DNA from: Kiritimatiellia bacterium
GTDB taxonomy: Bacteria; Verrucomicrobiota; Kiritimatiellia; RFP12; UBA1067
Assembly (NCBI GenBank): GCA_017525225.1
Contig: JAFXTB010000162.1
Coordinates: forward strand, 20,270 to 84,269
Reading direction: 5' to 3'
DNA: 64,000 nt
How positions within the stretch are numbered: position 1 is the stretch's first letter; each line of letters begins with the position of its first letter. Below, one piece after another: positions 44,597 to 54,604 of the stretch. The notes below the pieces were generated by a model. That model searched no databases. It had not been told where the DNA came from and was given only the letters and a program-made list of their open reading frames with translations. A program made the translations under genes and the position numbers.

Positions 44597-46236
44597 GGCG
44601 CGCGCCTCAGGTGCTTCTCCGTGCAGTACGGGAAATCCGACGGCTTGTAGCCCTGCACGCTGTCGCGGGCGAGCGAGTACGCCTTGGGGAAGTGCAGGAA
44701 GATCCAGGGGCAGTCCTCTCTCACGATCTCCTGCGCGCGCCGCCAGGCGGCGTTTCGCGCCGCCTGGCTGGAGGCTGCCATGGCCTCGTCGTAGGCGCGG
44801 TCGAAGTCGGGGTTGCGGTAGTTGCCGTGGTTGGCGCCGGGCGAGGCGTTCTTCGAGTGGAAGAGCTGCAGGAAGTTCTCCGCGTCGGGGTAGTCGCCCA
44901 CCCAGCCGAGGAAGAACATCGGCACCCGTCCGTCGTTGACGGCCTTGAGGTATGCATCCCACGTCATGTAGCGTGACTCCAGCTTCACCCCGATGCGTTC
45001 GTAGAACGAGGCGAGCAGCTCGGCCTGCTCGCGCGCGTCCTGCGTGGCGCGGCCAAGCGTGATGGAGAGCTCCAGCCGCCGCTTGGTCCGGGGGTCTATG
45101 CCGTCAGGGTAGCCGGCCTCGGCGATGAGGCGGCGTGCCTTGTCGAGATCGAAGGCGTACTGGAAAGGCGTATCGAGGCGCCCTTCCACGCCTTCGGGTA
45201 CGGGACCGTCGGCCGGGGCGAGCCTGTTGTTGTAGAACTTCCGCCACGCCGGGAAGTCGAACGCGCAGTTGAGCGCCTGGCGCAGCTTCTTGTTCTTGAA
45301 CAGGGGATCGTCCAGATTGAAGCCCGCATACATCACCTGCAGCGTCGACGTGCCGTAGAGCCGTATCCCGCGCGCGGCGAGGTCCGGTACAAGCGTTCCG
45401 TCGGGGTTGACGACCGCGTCCCAGTTGTTGTTCGAGATACCGCCGAGGAAGTCCACCTCGCCGCCGAGGAACATGAGCCACTTGGTAGACTCGTCGTCCA
45501 CCACCAGGAACTCGATCTTATCGAAGAAGCGTCCTGTCGCGGCAGATCCGTCCTCAAGGCGCGACTCGCAGTCGCTGGGATCGCTCCAGCCGCGCCATTG
45601 CGGAACGCGCACAAACGTCATACGGTGGTTGCGCCACCATTCTGCGAGCCTGTACGGTCCGGAGCCCACGGGATGGCCGCCGAACGACGTGCCGTAGCAC
45701 TCCACGGCCTCGCGCGGCACGGCGGAGGCGTATGGCATCGCCATCAGCCAGGGGAACACATGCAGACGTTTCTTCAGCTTCACGACAACCGTGCGGGCAT
45801 CGGCGGCGGAGACGTCCGCCACGCCGTCCATGAGCCACATGCCGCTAGAGGCGTTCTCCTTCGCGCCAAGGCGTTTGAGGGAGTAGACGAGGTCCTCGGC
45901 CACAACGGGGCGGCCGGTGGCGGCGTCCTTCCCGAAGCAGGGATCGGGATGGAACCTGGAGCCGTCGCGGATCGTGAAGGTGTAGACGAGGCCGTCCGCC
46001 GACACCTTCGGCATCTCGCACAGTCCGGGCCTGAGCCTGTAGGGCCGCGCGTAGTAGTCCACGTCCAGCGGGGCCTCGTACACGAGCGTCATCGCCGCCG
46101 CATCGCAGACGGACGCCGCCCGAAGCGTATCCATGGACGCGACGCGCTCCATGGAGCGGCGGAAGGTATCCGAATTCTGCACGGCCGCGCAGGACGCGGA
46201 TAGCAGCAGGATGGACGTCAGTGCCTTGTTTCTCAT
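44593..46236 (-). CDS. Peptide/oligopeptide-binding ABC transporter substrate protein (SBP family 5)
   Basis: 547 aa. A signal peptide (MRNKALTSILLLSASCA) with a possible but imperfect lipobox precedes a family-5 binding protein: LVYEAPLDVD, RDGSRFHPD, VAEDLVYSLKRL, PVGSGPYRLAEW and LDKARRLIAEAGYPDG. It should bind peptides or related solutes in the periplasm. No permease or ATPase genes are adjacent. The ATG at 46236 is chosen because TATGCT lies 7 nt upstream; a second in-frame ATG at 46248 lies within that box. Confidence 0.9.
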   Translation of the reverse strand: MRNKALTSILLLSASCAAVQNSDTFRRSMERVASMDTLRAASVCDAAAMTLVYEAPLDVDYYARPYRLRPGLCEMPKVSADGLVYTFTIRDGSRFHPDPCFGKDAATGRPVVAEDLVYSLKRLGAKENASSGMWLMDGVADVSAADARTVVVKLKKRLHVFPWLMAMPYASAVPREAVECYGTSFGGHPVGSGPYRLAEWWRNHRMTFVRVPQWRGWSDPSDCESRLEDGSAATGRFFDKIEFLVVDDESTKWLMFLGGEVDFLGGISNNNWDAVVNPDGTLVPDLAARGIRLYGTSTLQVMYAGFNLDDPLFKNKKLRQALNCAFDFPAWRKFYNNRLAPADGPVPEGVEGRLDTPFQYAFDLDKARRLIAEAGYPDGIDPRTKRRLELSITLGRATQDAREQAELLASFYERIGVKLESRYMTWDAYLKAVNDGRVPMFFLGWVGDYPDAENFLQLFHSKNASPGANHGNYRNPDFDRAYDEAMAASSQAARNAAWRRAQEIVREDCPWIFLHFPKAYSLARDSVQGYKPSDFPYCTEKHLRRAP

Positions 46237-46243
46237 GGCGGAT

Positions 46244-46249
46244 AGCATA
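46244..46249 (-). promoter_or_regulatory. -10 promoter of the ruvC operon, leaderless spacing
   Basis: TTTGATATGCT on the minus strand; TATGCT is followed by 7 nt and the ATG. It is weaker than the consensus, but with the same geometry as five better matches in the window. Confidence 0.5.
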
Positions 46250-46292
46250 TCAAATCCTCATCGTTCTGGCATGGGAAAAATCCTTGGCGGCC

Positions 46293-47180
46293 TCAGCGCC
46301 AGCGCCTGTGCGCCCATAGATACTGTTCCGGGTAGAGGCGAATGGCTGCACCAAGACGCTCGTTGAGCGCGGCCGTGGCCTTGGCGACATCGCTGCCTGG
46401 CGGGAAGCTGAGCGGTTCACCGCCGACAAGCCTGTAGCGGAACGGCGCCACGCGCACGAACGAGCCGACGACCACGGGGATGCGGTAGCGGATGGCGAGG
46501 CGCGCCGCAGTGGAGAAGGTCCATGCCGGGCGGCCGAGGAAGTCGCAGCGTACGGCGTGGCGCGGGTTCGCGTGCTGGTCCATGAGGATCGTCATCGCGG
46601 CGTTCTCCTGCAACCAGCCGCGCAGGACGTCCGGCGTGAAGCCGTGGTTCTTGTCGATTATGGTAACCGGTCCGCGGAAGTGGTGCGCGCCCATCCATCT
46701 GGCGATGTACGGGTTGTTCATAGTGCGGGCGATGGCGAACATCGGCCGCGCGAAGGAGAGGAGGTTGGTGGCGGCCTCCCATACGCCATGGTGCGCGCTG
46801 ACGAGCAGGATGGGCCTGTCGGTCTCCTCCAGAAGCAGCTTCACTGCGGCCGGGGCGCCGCCGGATTCGTCGAGATGCTCGCGCCAGTTCTCCCGCGTTA
46901 TGACATAAGGCACCTTCAGCGCCTCGCAGATGTGTCCGGCCAGATGTCCCCAGCTCATGCGCGCTATGCGGTCGGCCTCGGCATGGTCGCTGGTGATGCC
47001 GGCCTTGAGTATGTTGTCGATGGCTATCCTGCGGCGGCGGCGGAATAACGGGTATAGGGCGCGCGCGATGGCCGCGCCAAGACCGTATGCGCGGTTGCAG
47101 GGAACGAGCCGGTACAGCGCGCTGAACATCCAGAGCGCCGCGTACGCGACAATCCCCAACATGAGCTGGAGGAGCTTCAT
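46293..47180 (-). CDS. LpxL/HtrB-type lipid A acyltransferase
   Basis: 295 aa. An N-terminal hydrophobic anchor (LMLGIVAYAALWMFSALY) precedes the acyltransferase motif H-x4-E (SAHHGVWEAA, about residue 130) and the RGPVTIIDK and MDQHANP segments typical of LpxL/LpxM. It adds an acyl chain to lipid A, implying a Gram-negative outer membrane. The start at 47180 lies 7 nt after TATAAT. Confidence 0.85.
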   Translation of the reverse strand: MKLLQLMLGIVAYAALWMFSALYRLVPCNRAYGLGAAIARALYPLFRRRRRIAIDNILKAGITSDHAEADRIARMSWGHLAGHICEALKVPYVITRENWREHLDESGGAPAAVKLLLEETDRPILLVSAHHGVWEAATNLLSFARPMFAIARTMNNPYIARWMGAHHFRGPVTIIDKNHGFTPDVLRGWLQENAAMTILMDQHANPRHAVRCDFLGRPAWTFSTAARLAIRYRIPVVVGSFVRVAPFRYRLVGGEPLSFPPGSDVAKATAALNERLGAAIRLYPEQYLWAHRRWR

Positions 47181-47187
47181 GCGGAAG

Positions 47188-47196
47188 ATTATACCA
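47188..47196 (-). promoter_or_regulatory. Extended -10 promoter of acyltransferase gene, leaderless spacing
   Basis: TTTTTGGTATAAT on the minus strand; 7 nt separate it from the ATG. It sits between the long upstream operon and this gene, giving it independent expression. Confidence 0.75.
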
Positions 47197-47248
47197 AAAA
47201 AACCGCCCTGCATGTTCACTATTCGTGCACAGCGCAAGAACCGTAGGG

Positions 47249-49225
47249 TCATTTCTTCACTTCAAAGCCCACGAACGAATAGGCTGTGACATCACGCAAC
47301 ACTACCTCGCGTCCGTCCAACGTACCATGGCAATTGATGAATTCAACTTTCGTATAGACGTCGTCCAGCTCAATGACGGGATTCAGCATCCAGTCGGCCG
47401 ACAGGTTCCATACGCCGACGGCCAAGGCATCCGATGAACGCCGCGCAAGCAGATAGACATCGGGATTGCCGGACGTGAATGCCGGGAGATCCCGTCCCGA
47501 AAGCCACTTGACCCCTCGCCTCAGCTGACGGGCACGCGCATATCCGCTGGCGAGCCTCGCTTCCGAGAAGATTCCGTCAAAGGCATAGACAAGAAACCGT
47601 CCGCCGGCCGCATTCAAGTAGCGGTATGCCGCCGGAACCCGCGCAGCGTCCTTGCGGAACCCCCTGAGATCCCTGTCGTTCATCACATATTCGCTGTCGA
47701 TTTCCGCAGCGGGATCAAGCGACAGGCGAAATGCCTCGTAGCTGGGCGACACCGAAGTAACGGCATCTTCCGCCTTGAAATACTCGCCGCGCACCGTAAA
47801 CTTCTCTCCGACCATTCGCAGGCCGACATCGACCCCCATGCCTGTCAGTACCTCCGCCGCCCGGACATCAAGGATCACACCCTGGCGCATCTCTTCTGCC
47901 GTCAGGTACCTTGCGTTCTCGCCAAATGCTATCGACGCGTACCCCGCGCCTTCATACGAAGTCGGGATGCCGGCAAACGCCAGGAACGCCCCTGCCGACG
48001 GCGCAAACGACGCAAGATAGCCTCCCGTTCCTTCCAGCCCCTTTGGCACCACCGCGTCGGCAAGCTTTCGCATGCGTTCGTGCACGCGCACGCCCGCCGA
48101 GCGCTTGCCGCCGAAACACCGGTTGATGGCCGCGCGGATCGGAGCATTCCGCACATGCCGGTCGATGTAGCCTGTCTCATACTCGACCGGTGAATAGTAG
48201 TCCAAGGCATAGAGGAAGTTCCCATCGACTCCGCCGGACGCACGCAGCAAGAGATCGTAAAGCTCGAGGTACGCGGCGGGGCAAGCCGTGCGAGGTCTCG
48301 GATAGGTATCACCTTCTCCAAAGGTCTCCACCGCATCTCCGCACCAGCTCTGCTGCAGACGGTTGTATTCAAATACATCCTGGAGGCGAAAGCCGCGAGT
48401 CCCGCGCGTCGCCCAATAAGGCCCGGAGATGAACCGCATGAACGGTGCCGTCTTCCCGGCCAGAAGCTTCGCGATCTCGATTGAGTCTACACCGTCCGCA
48501 TCCCACATCGACCATTGGGTGCACGCGCCAAGCCGGATGGTCGGATCGACGGAATCGACGACGGCTCGCATCCGCAGCGCAAACGCACGCAGGGCATCTC
48601 CGTTGGCCTTCAGCCAGGCATCCCGCCAGCGATTGCGGCCGCCCGTCATCGCCCGTCGCCGCAGCTCCAACGGCGACACATCCTCGCCAAGCATCCTGCG
48701 GATCTGGGCCATGTGCAACGGGCATGTGCATATCACCTCGAATCCATGCCAGTAATGATTGCCGTAGCAAAGATCGTCGTCCAGGACGATGATGCGCACG
48801 CCCGTGCGCGCCAGATCGGCGACGTATCCCTCCGCCATCTCGCAGAACGCCGAATCTAGCGGACAGGCAAACTCGTTCAAGGGCCTGGGCGTACCGTCCG
48901 CCGCGACCAGCGTCTGATACGCATGCTGTCCCTTCGGCAGAAACAGCGCCCAGATGCGGGTAGCCGGCACGATGCCGTTGCGCGCGAAAAATGCGGCGTT
49001 CTCCTTGAGCTCCGCAATCCGCGCACGCCGACGGACAGGATCGAGTTCGTATTTACCCATCGCCAGCTCGACCCATCTCGCGTCCACTCGCTTCAGCTGC
49101 GCAAGAACCTTCTCGCGACCGCCACATTGCGCGATGTTGTCGTTCGGGATGGGGACATCTACAACCCAGGCCATAACCGGCAGAGCCGACAGCACACCCA
49201 CCGTCAAGAAAAACAAATGACTCAT
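47249..49225 (-). CDS. Large secreted TIM-barrel-like protein
   Basis: 658 aa. The signal peptide MSHLFFLTVGVLSALPVMA is clear. The body has strand/loop patterns of a glycosidase-like TIM barrel (RIIVLDDDLCYGNHYW, RLGACTQWSMWDADGVDS, FLYALDYYSPVEYETGY) and a beta-sandwich-like C-terminal part. Acidic residues LDDDL are candidates for catalysis, but no GH family could be assigned. It is the last gene of the thirteen-gene operon, 27 nt behind a similar protein. AGGTG lies 5 nt ahead of the ATG. Confidence 0.65.
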   Translation of the reverse strand: MSHLFFLTVGVLSALPVMAWVVDVPIPNDNIAQCGGREKVLAQLKRVDARWVELAMGKYELDPVRRRARIAELKENAAFFARNGIVPATRIWALFLPKGQHAYQTLVAADGTPRPLNEFACPLDSAFCEMAEGYVADLARTGVRIIVLDDDLCYGNHYWHGFEVICTCPLHMAQIRRMLGEDVSPLELRRRAMTGGRNRWRDAWLKANGDALRAFALRMRAVVDSVDPTIRLGACTQWSMWDADGVDSIEIAKLLAGKTAPFMRFISGPYWATRGTRGFRLQDVFEYNRLQQSWCGDAVETFGEGDTYPRPRTACPAAYLELYDLLLRASGGVDGNFLYALDYYSPVEYETGYIDRHVRNAPIRAAINRCFGGKRSAGVRVHERMRKLADAVVPKGLEGTGGYLASFAPSAGAFLAFAGIPTSYEGAGYASIAFGENARYLTAEEMRQGVILDVRAAEVLTGMGVDVGLRMVGEKFTVRGEYFKAEDAVTSVSPSYEAFRLSLDPAAEIDSEYVMNDRDLRGFRKDAARVPAAYRYLNAAGGRFLVYAFDGIFSEARLASGYARARQLRRGVKWLSGRDLPAFTSGNPDVYLLARRSSDALAVGVWNLSADWMLNPVIELDDVYTKVEFINCHGTLDGREVVLRDVTAYSFVGFEVKK

Positions 49226-49252
49226 CACATCACCTATGGACAGGACGCGTTC

Positions 49253-50434
49253 TCAGTTGTCGCGTATGGCGGCGCAGACCTCCGGGGAATAGTTGCTCAG
49301 ATCCACAACCTCCATCGTGATGCCGTCCGCCCCAACCGCACGCGACATCTTCATGAGGCGCGTCACAACCTCGGCCTGCGTCATCTTGCAGCGCTTCGCG
49401 TATTCGGGATAGCCCGGACGTCCCGTAAAGTTGTATCCCATTATCGGCAGATATACCTTTGCCGTAGCGCGCGCCGCCTTCGCCTCGGATACCGCAAGCC
49501 GGTAGAGACGCTCGGTGGAGCCCCAAGGGTCGTTCCAGTCGGGCTTGACGCATGCGATCGCGATGGAGTCCACGATATCCTCCCGGAGGAGCCTCCGCCA
49601 GTCGACGGCTCGGTTGACGAGGTTGTAGTCCTTCGCGGCTCCCCAGTGTTCGACGGTCATCACCATCTCCGTGCCGGTCTTCCTTGCGCGCTCGCGGATT
49701 CCGCGGTAGTACGCGCGCGTGTACTCCTCGACGAGTTCGATCCAGCGCGGGTCTGCTGCGTCCACCGGCGGCTCGCACGCGTATCTCCGGCGCCACTCGG
49801 CGGTGACGGCGATGGTGTACTCCTTCGCTGGCGTCCAGCCGCCGGAGCGGAGCATGTCGAGGCAGATCATCTTCGGCCTGTAGGCGAGAAGTTCCTCCAT
49901 GAGCCTCAGCTTGTGGTCGCGCACCTCGGGATGGAAGAGCGACACGCGGCCCGGCCACGGCGTACCGCCGCGCGTGCAGCACCAGAACTGCGGATGCTCG
50001 AGGTTCCACGGACCGAGCGTCCAGCTCTCCCAGTGGTTCTCCTCGGTGGTCACGTGTATGCCGAACACCACCTTCCTCTCCGCGGCCCAGTCGGCCGCGT
50101 CGCGGATGGGATCGGTCCAGCAGTCGTCATAACGCACCCATCCGCGTATCGGCTCGTTGAGCGGGATGCGGCGGATGTCGAGCGGCGGCTCCTTCAGGGG
50201 GAGCACCTCTTCGGGGCTAGGATAGCAGGGAATGCTGCCCGACTGGTTGCGCCATAGGATGATGTTGGCGCCGGTCTTCAGCACGTTGTCCACGATCTTC
50301 CGCGAGCCTTCGACCGTCTCCGTCTCGTATGCGGCGGAATAGTCGAAGCTGTCGATATAGGCGATCTTCTCGAACGCGCCCGATGCGGCGCATGATGCGG
50401 CGACAAGGGCCGCAAGCGAAAAATGCATTTTCAT
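49253..50434 (-). CDS. Secreted TIM-barrel glycosidase-like protein
   Basis: 393 aa. Signal peptide MKMHFSLAALVAASCAASG. Barrel-like motifs: AYIDSFDYSAAYETETVEG, KMICLDMLRSGGW, VMTVEHWGAAKDY and KVYLPIMGY. EHW and DML contain acidic residues at strand ends. No GH family was recognised with certainty. The ATG overlaps the stop of the upstream TolB-like gene (ATGA). Confidence 0.65.
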   Translation of the reverse strand: MKMHFSLAALVAASCAASGAFEKIAYIDSFDYSAAYETETVEGSRKIVDNVLKTGANIILWRNQSGSIPCYPSPEEVLPLKEPPLDIRRIPLNEPIRGWVRYDDCWTDPIRDAADWAAERKVVFGIHVTTEENHWESWTLGPWNLEHPQFWCCTRGGTPWPGRVSLFHPEVRDHKLRLMEELLAYRPKMICLDMLRSGGWTPAKEYTIAVTAEWRRRYACEPPVDAADPRWIELVEEYTRAYYRGIRERARKTGTEMVMTVEHWGAAKDYNLVNRAVDWRRLLREDIVDSIAIACVKPDWNDPWGSTERLYRLAVSEAKAARATAKVYLPIMGYNFTGRPGYPEYAKRCKMTQAEVVTRLMKMSRAVGADGITMEVVDLSNYSPEVCAAIRDN

Positions 50435-51951
50435 TCGAACACCTCCGCGATGGAAAAGGGATGCTTCACGTTCTTGGGCCATCCAGTGCCGATCTCGAGC
50501 GAAAGGATGTCGTCCGTGCCGGCGAACGGTTCGCCGATGGTCAGATGCTTCGGGTGGTCTATCGCAAGCGTACCGCCTGCGAGCCTGCGAGACGCCGGTA
50601 TGCCGTCTGGACCGCTGAAATACAGGCTGTCCGCGGTGCGGATGCCGGTGAGCGTAATCTCCTCCCCTTCCTTCACGCGCCTGTCGAACGTGCATTTGGC
50701 GTATGTACCGTCGCCGCTCCTGACGCCGAACTCGGGGACGCCGCTATCCAGCAGCAGCTCGAAGCCGACGGAATGTTCCGAATAGCGCCCCATCGCGATC
50801 TCCGCGAAGCGTGCGGGCTGCTTCTCGCGGGCACGGATGCGGGCGCGCACGAAGAAGGTCTTGTCCGAACCGAACGCGAAGCGTCCGTCAAGCGGCACGT
50901 TCGCAGGATACTTCGGCTTCTCCACGCTGAAAAGCACCTTCTCGGGTGGGAAGGCCTGGGAGGGTCCGGCCGTGGCGTCCCCGGCTGCGGCCGACGGGAA
51001 GTCGCATGCTGAAAGGCTCCGTTCGTAGAGGTGCGCGCCGTCATCGTAGATCATGCGCGTGCCATCGGGGGAGATGTCGGGATTGCGCCCTTCACAGATG
51101 CGCTTCACGGCGCCGCTGCGCGGATTGAGCGAATATACGCACCAGCCGGGATCGCCCGCGAGGAAGCCGGTGCAGACCAGGAACCGTCCGTCCTTGGTCC
51201 AGCGCGGAGAGTATGCCGCCATCCTGGGCGGCGTCGCCGAACCCGACAACTTCGGGGTGTCCGCGCGAGCGCAGCGGATGTACCAGAACGACTGGAAATC
51301 GTCAACCTGCGCCCAGACGAGGATTCGCCCATCGCGCGAAAGCGCCGATTGCCCTGACCCGGAGTTCAAAGAGCCCTTGCAGAACTCAAGTCTCATGTCC
51401 GAGCCGTCCGGACGCATCGACCAGAGCGCGGACAGCGTCGCATAGCCGACAGGCCTGTCGCCGAGATCGCGCGTCGTGGCGAAGTATATGCGGGAGCCGT
51501 CGGGAGAAAACGATGGCGCGTAGTCGCGGTATCTGCCGGACGTTATCTCGCGCGGCGTCTCGCCCTTGCGCCAGAGGCGCAGATGGTAACCAGTCTGGCC
51601 GTTCCTGGCGGCCCAGGCGGTATTCGTCTCGTTGCCGTAGGTGTAGGCCAGGGTCTGTCCATCGGGGCTCCAGGCGGGATGTGCCGCGTTCCCCTCCTTT
51701 TCGATCCATTCGACCGACTTTTCGCATCCGCCAATCTCCATTACGCCAATGCGGCTTTTGCCCTGGACGGCGCGCGTGAATGCGATGCGCCGTCCATCGG
51801 GCGAATACGTGCCGGCCGTGCCTTCGCACAGCCGGCGTGGCCGGCAGCCATCGTCGCATCCGCATGACGCCTTGCATGATGCAGATGCGGCCATGCACAG
51901 GATCGCCGCAAGGGCGATGTGCATTGAACTCGATATTGATGCGGTATTCAC
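50431..51951 (-). CDS. Secreted TolB-like beta-propeller with lectin-like C-terminal domain
   Basis: 506 aa from a GTG start at 51951 (AAGGAA is 6-7 nt upstream). A signal peptide (MHIALAAILCMAASASC) begins at about residue 10. PD40/WD40-like blades follow: TYSPDGRRIAFTR, AWSPDGQTLAYTYG, SFSPDGSRIYFATT and ISPDGTRMIYD. The last 150 residues form a beta-sandwich of the concanavalin-like kind (FRVKEGEEITLTG-style strands). It probably binds a carbohydrate or scaffold outside the cytoplasm; a catalytic role is not shown. Confidence 0.75.
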   Translation of the reverse strand: MNTASISSSMHIALAAILCMAASASCKASCGCDDGCRPRRLCEGTAGTYSPDGRRIAFTRAVQGKSRIGVMEIGGCEKSVEWIEKEGNAAHPAWSPDGQTLAYTYGNETNTAWAARNGQTGYHLRLWRKGETPREITSGRYRDYAPSFSPDGSRIYFATTRDLGDRPVGYATLSALWSMRPDGSDMRLEFCKGSLNSGSGQSALSRDGRILVWAQVDDFQSFWYIRCARADTPKLSGSATPPRMAAYSPRWTKDGRFLVCTGFLAGDPGWCVYSLNPRSGAVKRICEGRNPDISPDGTRMIYDDGAHLYERSLSACDFPSAAAGDATAGPSQAFPPEKVLFSVEKPKYPANVPLDGRFAFGSDKTFFVRARIRAREKQPARFAEIAMGRYSEHSVGFELLLDSGVPEFGVRSGDGTYAKCTFDRRVKEGEEITLTGIRTADSLYFSGPDGIPASRRLAGGTLAIDHPKHLTIGEPFAGTDDILSLEIGTGWPKNVKHPFSIAEVFE

Positions 51952-51995
51952 GTTACATTCCTTTCCATACAACCGGTCACGCGGGACGCGTGACC

Positions 51996-53282
51996 CTACC
52001 TTGCGATGGCTGGGCACCAGAGACGGAACCCATGGAGGTTGTAGCGGTTGCCAGGGAATTCCCTGTACCGTCCGCCGGCGGATGCATGATCCAGCGCAAC
52101 GCCTGCAGTCTTTATTTCCAGCCAGTTTCCGCCGCGGATCACGCGGCGATTCCTATATATCTCGCCTGTTTTGGTATTCTGTTCATATCCCTCGTCCGGT
52201 CCTGCGGGATCGATGGCGTCAACCGGCGGAGGATCGTAGACCCAGTAGTCAAGGCAGTATTCATCGATGTTGCCGTGCATGTCGCAGAAGCCCCATGCGT
52301 TCTTCATCTTGATGCCGACCTCGAACGTCCTGTTCGTATCGAACCATCCAGAATCACGCCAGGAGTAACCTTCGTAGTACATATCCCTTCCATACGATCC
52401 TGCACGGCAGGCGTACTCCCACTGCGCCTCCGTAGGCAGATCGAACTCCACGCCGGAAAGCTCGCGCAGCTTGCCGAGGAAGCTGTCGGGGTCGACGCCA
52501 TGAAGGGGCGTGGAGTTGGGCCAGTCGTACACCGACGCATCTCCCCGGAACTCGTTGAACGTGATCCTCTCGACGGGACGCATCGGCGAATCGGCATCGT
52601 TCTTGAAATCGCTTGGCACGGCGCCTCCCGTTATGTTCATGCCGGCCGCCACGTATGCGTTGGAATACTGCCCCTGCGTAAGCTCGTATATGGCAAGGTA
52701 GTAGTCCTCCGTGAACGCGACCTGGTGCATGCGCGACTTGGGGTAGTTGTCCTCTATGCCCATCCGCCATTCCACGCCAGCGGCGGGAACCTTGCGCATC
52801 ACAAGATACCTCGTCTTGTAGAGGCTGTTCGACACGCCGAACGGGATCGCCTCTTCCGTGACGTAGTAGCTGATGCCCTTCTGTCCCGCCATGTCAACGA
52901 TCATCCAGTCCGGCGGGGCGTTCGTGGCCCACGCGGTCACCACAGCGCGGACCTTTCCGCCCCTGATGTCCTGGTCCGGCCAGTCCCTGTCCGCACGCCA
53001 TTCGACGGTCTTGCGGGAGGCACCGTTCTGGACGAGCTTGTTCACGTCGCCCGACATGTTCGCCATGCGCGTACCGCCGATGGACTCCCAGGCGCCAGTC
53101 TCGGTGTTGTTCGTCTGGATGTCGATGGTGATCACGGCAGGTTCGTCGTCGAGCCTGTAGGTGATCGTAACCTTTCGCGTATTCATGTTCTCGGAGATGG
53201 ATACATCATCCTGATCGACGCGAGGCACGGCGAACGCCGCGAGCGCGGCGACGAGTGAAATTGCGAGAAGTCCTGTCTTCAT
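51996..53282 (-). CDS. Secreted SUMF1/FGE-like protein 1
   Basis: 428 aa. A signal peptide (MKTGLLAISLVAALAAFA) leads into a beta domain with EPAVITIDIQTNN, then WATNAPPDWM, then a SUMF1-type fold (LPTEAQWEYACRAG, WGFCDMHGNIDEYCLDYW, RRVIRGGNW, HGFRLW). Formylglycine-generating enzymes carry a Cys pair five apart just after the RGGS motif; here that stretch has no Cys, so sulfatase maturation is unlikely. It is one of three tandem paralogues. A GAGGGA motif precedes the ATG. Confidence 0.85.
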   Translation of the reverse strand: MKTGLLAISLVAALAAFAVPRVDQDDVSISENMNTRKVTITYRLDDEPAVITIDIQTNNTETGAWESIGGTRMANMSGDVNKLVQNGASRKTVEWRADRDWPDQDIRGGKVRAVVTAWATNAPPDWMIVDMAGQKGISYYVTEEAIPFGVSNSLYKTRYLVMRKVPAAGVEWRMGIEDNYPKSRMHQVAFTEDYYLAIYELTQGQYSNAYVAAGMNITGGAVPSDFKNDADSPMRPVERITFNEFRGDASVYDWPNSTPLHGVDPDSFLGKLRELSGVEFDLPTEAQWEYACRAGSYGRDMYYEGYSWRDSGWFDTNRTFEVGIKMKNAWGFCDMHGNIDEYCLDYWVYDPPPVDAIDPAGPDEGYEQNTKTGEIYRNRRVIRGGNWLEIKTAGVALDHASAGGRYREFPGNRYNLHGFRLWCPAIAR

Positions 53283-53305
53283 TGTCTTTCCCTCATTTGA
53301 ATGTT

Positions 53306-54583
53306 CTACTTTGCGACCGCAGGGCACCAGAGGCGGAACCCATGCTCCTGACGTGTTTCGCCCTGCGAGGCACGATATCTGCCGCCGTTCGCACCACGCG
53401 CCAATATGCCGCCTTCGGATGCAACCGTCCAGTCGGCGCCGCGCAGACAGCGTGCTGTCTTGGCGGCATTCCCCTCCGACCCCGACTCTGGTCCCTTTGG
53501 ATTGGTGGCGTCCGAATCGTCAGGCTTGTCAGTGTACCAGTCGAGGCACCATTCGTCCACGTTTCCGTGCATGTCGTAGAAACCCCAGTTGTTCCTTTTC
53601 TTGAGTCCCACGCAGTACGTTTCCACGTCCAGCCCCATCATGGCCGGGAACCATGCGACTTCGCGCCAGGAACCGCTGCCATCGTTGAACTCGCTGGAGG
53701 TTCCCGCCCGGCAGGCGTACTCCCATTGCGCATCGGTGGGAAGGTCGAAGTCGATTCCCGTGAACGTGCGGAGCTTGCCGAGGAAGCGGTTTGGATCCAC
53801 GTCATGGAGAGGCGTGGTGTTGGGCCAGTCGTAGCTTTCCCTGTCGCCACGGAGATGGAGGTAGTTCACCCTCTCCACGGGCCGCGTCTTCCAATCGTCC
53901 CTGCTTGAACGGCCATAGTAGCTCGGCGAGTCATTGAGGAACGACATCGCGGCCGCGTTGTATGCGTTGCGCCACTGCTCCTGCGTAGTTTCGTAGATGG
54001 CGAGGTAGTAGTCCTCGGTAAGGGTCACCCTGTGGTATGGGGCCGCAGTGGTGCCGCGGCCCATCTTCCAGATGACGCCCGCCGCCGGAACCTTGCGCAT
54101 GACAAGCTTTTCCGACTTGTAGAGAAAATTCGACGTGCCAAGCGGGATCGATTCCTCGGTCGCGTACCAGCGTACGCTGTTCGTCCTGAGGAGATCGACT
54201 ACCATCCAGTCGGGCGGGGCGTTCGTGGCCCACGCCTGGACGACGGCGCGTACGCCGCCTGCGGACACGAGTCCTTCCGGCCAGTCCTTGTCGGGCCGCC
54301 ACCAGATCGTCTTGCGCTCCGCGCTCTCAGAGACAAGGCGGTTGACATCGCCCGCAAGATGCGTGATATGCTCGCCGCCTATCGACTCCCACGAGCCAAG
54401 CGCCGCGTTGTTCGTCTGGATGTCCAGGGTAACCACGGCGGGCTCGCCGGAGAGGACGTACGTTATCTCCACCAGATGCCTTTCCTGGTCCTGCGACACG
54501 TCCACGGTGTCGGAATCCACATGCGGCGTCGCGAAGGCCGAAACGGCCATGGCTGCCACGGAAAACGTAAAGATGCCTTTCAT
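53306..54583 (-). CDS. Secreted SUMF1/FGE-like protein 2
   Basis: 425 aa. Same architecture as its neighbours: signal peptide (MKGIFTFSVAAMAVSAFA), EPAVVTLDIQTNN domain, SUMF1 fold (LPTDAQWEYACRAG, WGFYDMHGNVDEWCLDWY, RCLRGADW, HGFRLW). The RGG motif is changed to RGAD and the Cys pair is absent. AAAGGAG lies 7 nt upstream. It is the most diverged of the three. Confidence 0.85.
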   Translation of the reverse strand: MKGIFTFSVAAMAVSAFATPHVDSDTVDVSQDQERHLVEITYVLSGEPAVVTLDIQTNNAALGSWESIGGEHITHLAGDVNRLVSESAERKTIWWRPDKDWPEGLVSAGGVRAVVQAWATNAPPDWMVVDLLRTNSVRWYATEESIPLGTSNFLYKSEKLVMRKVPAAGVIWKMGRGTTAAPYHRVTLTEDYYLAIYETTQEQWRNAYNAAAMSFLNDSPSYYGRSSRDDWKTRPVERVNYLHLRGDRESYDWPNTTPLHDVDPNRFLGKLRTFTGIDFDLPTDAQWEYACRAGTSSEFNDGSGSWREVAWFPAMMGLDVETYCVGLKKRNNWGFYDMHGNVDEWCLDWYTDKPDDSDATNPKGPESGSEGNAAKTARCLRGADWTVASEGGILARGANGGRYRASQGETRQEHGFRLWCPAVAK

Positions 54584-54604
54584 CGTTTTTCTCCTTTCTT
54601 CAAC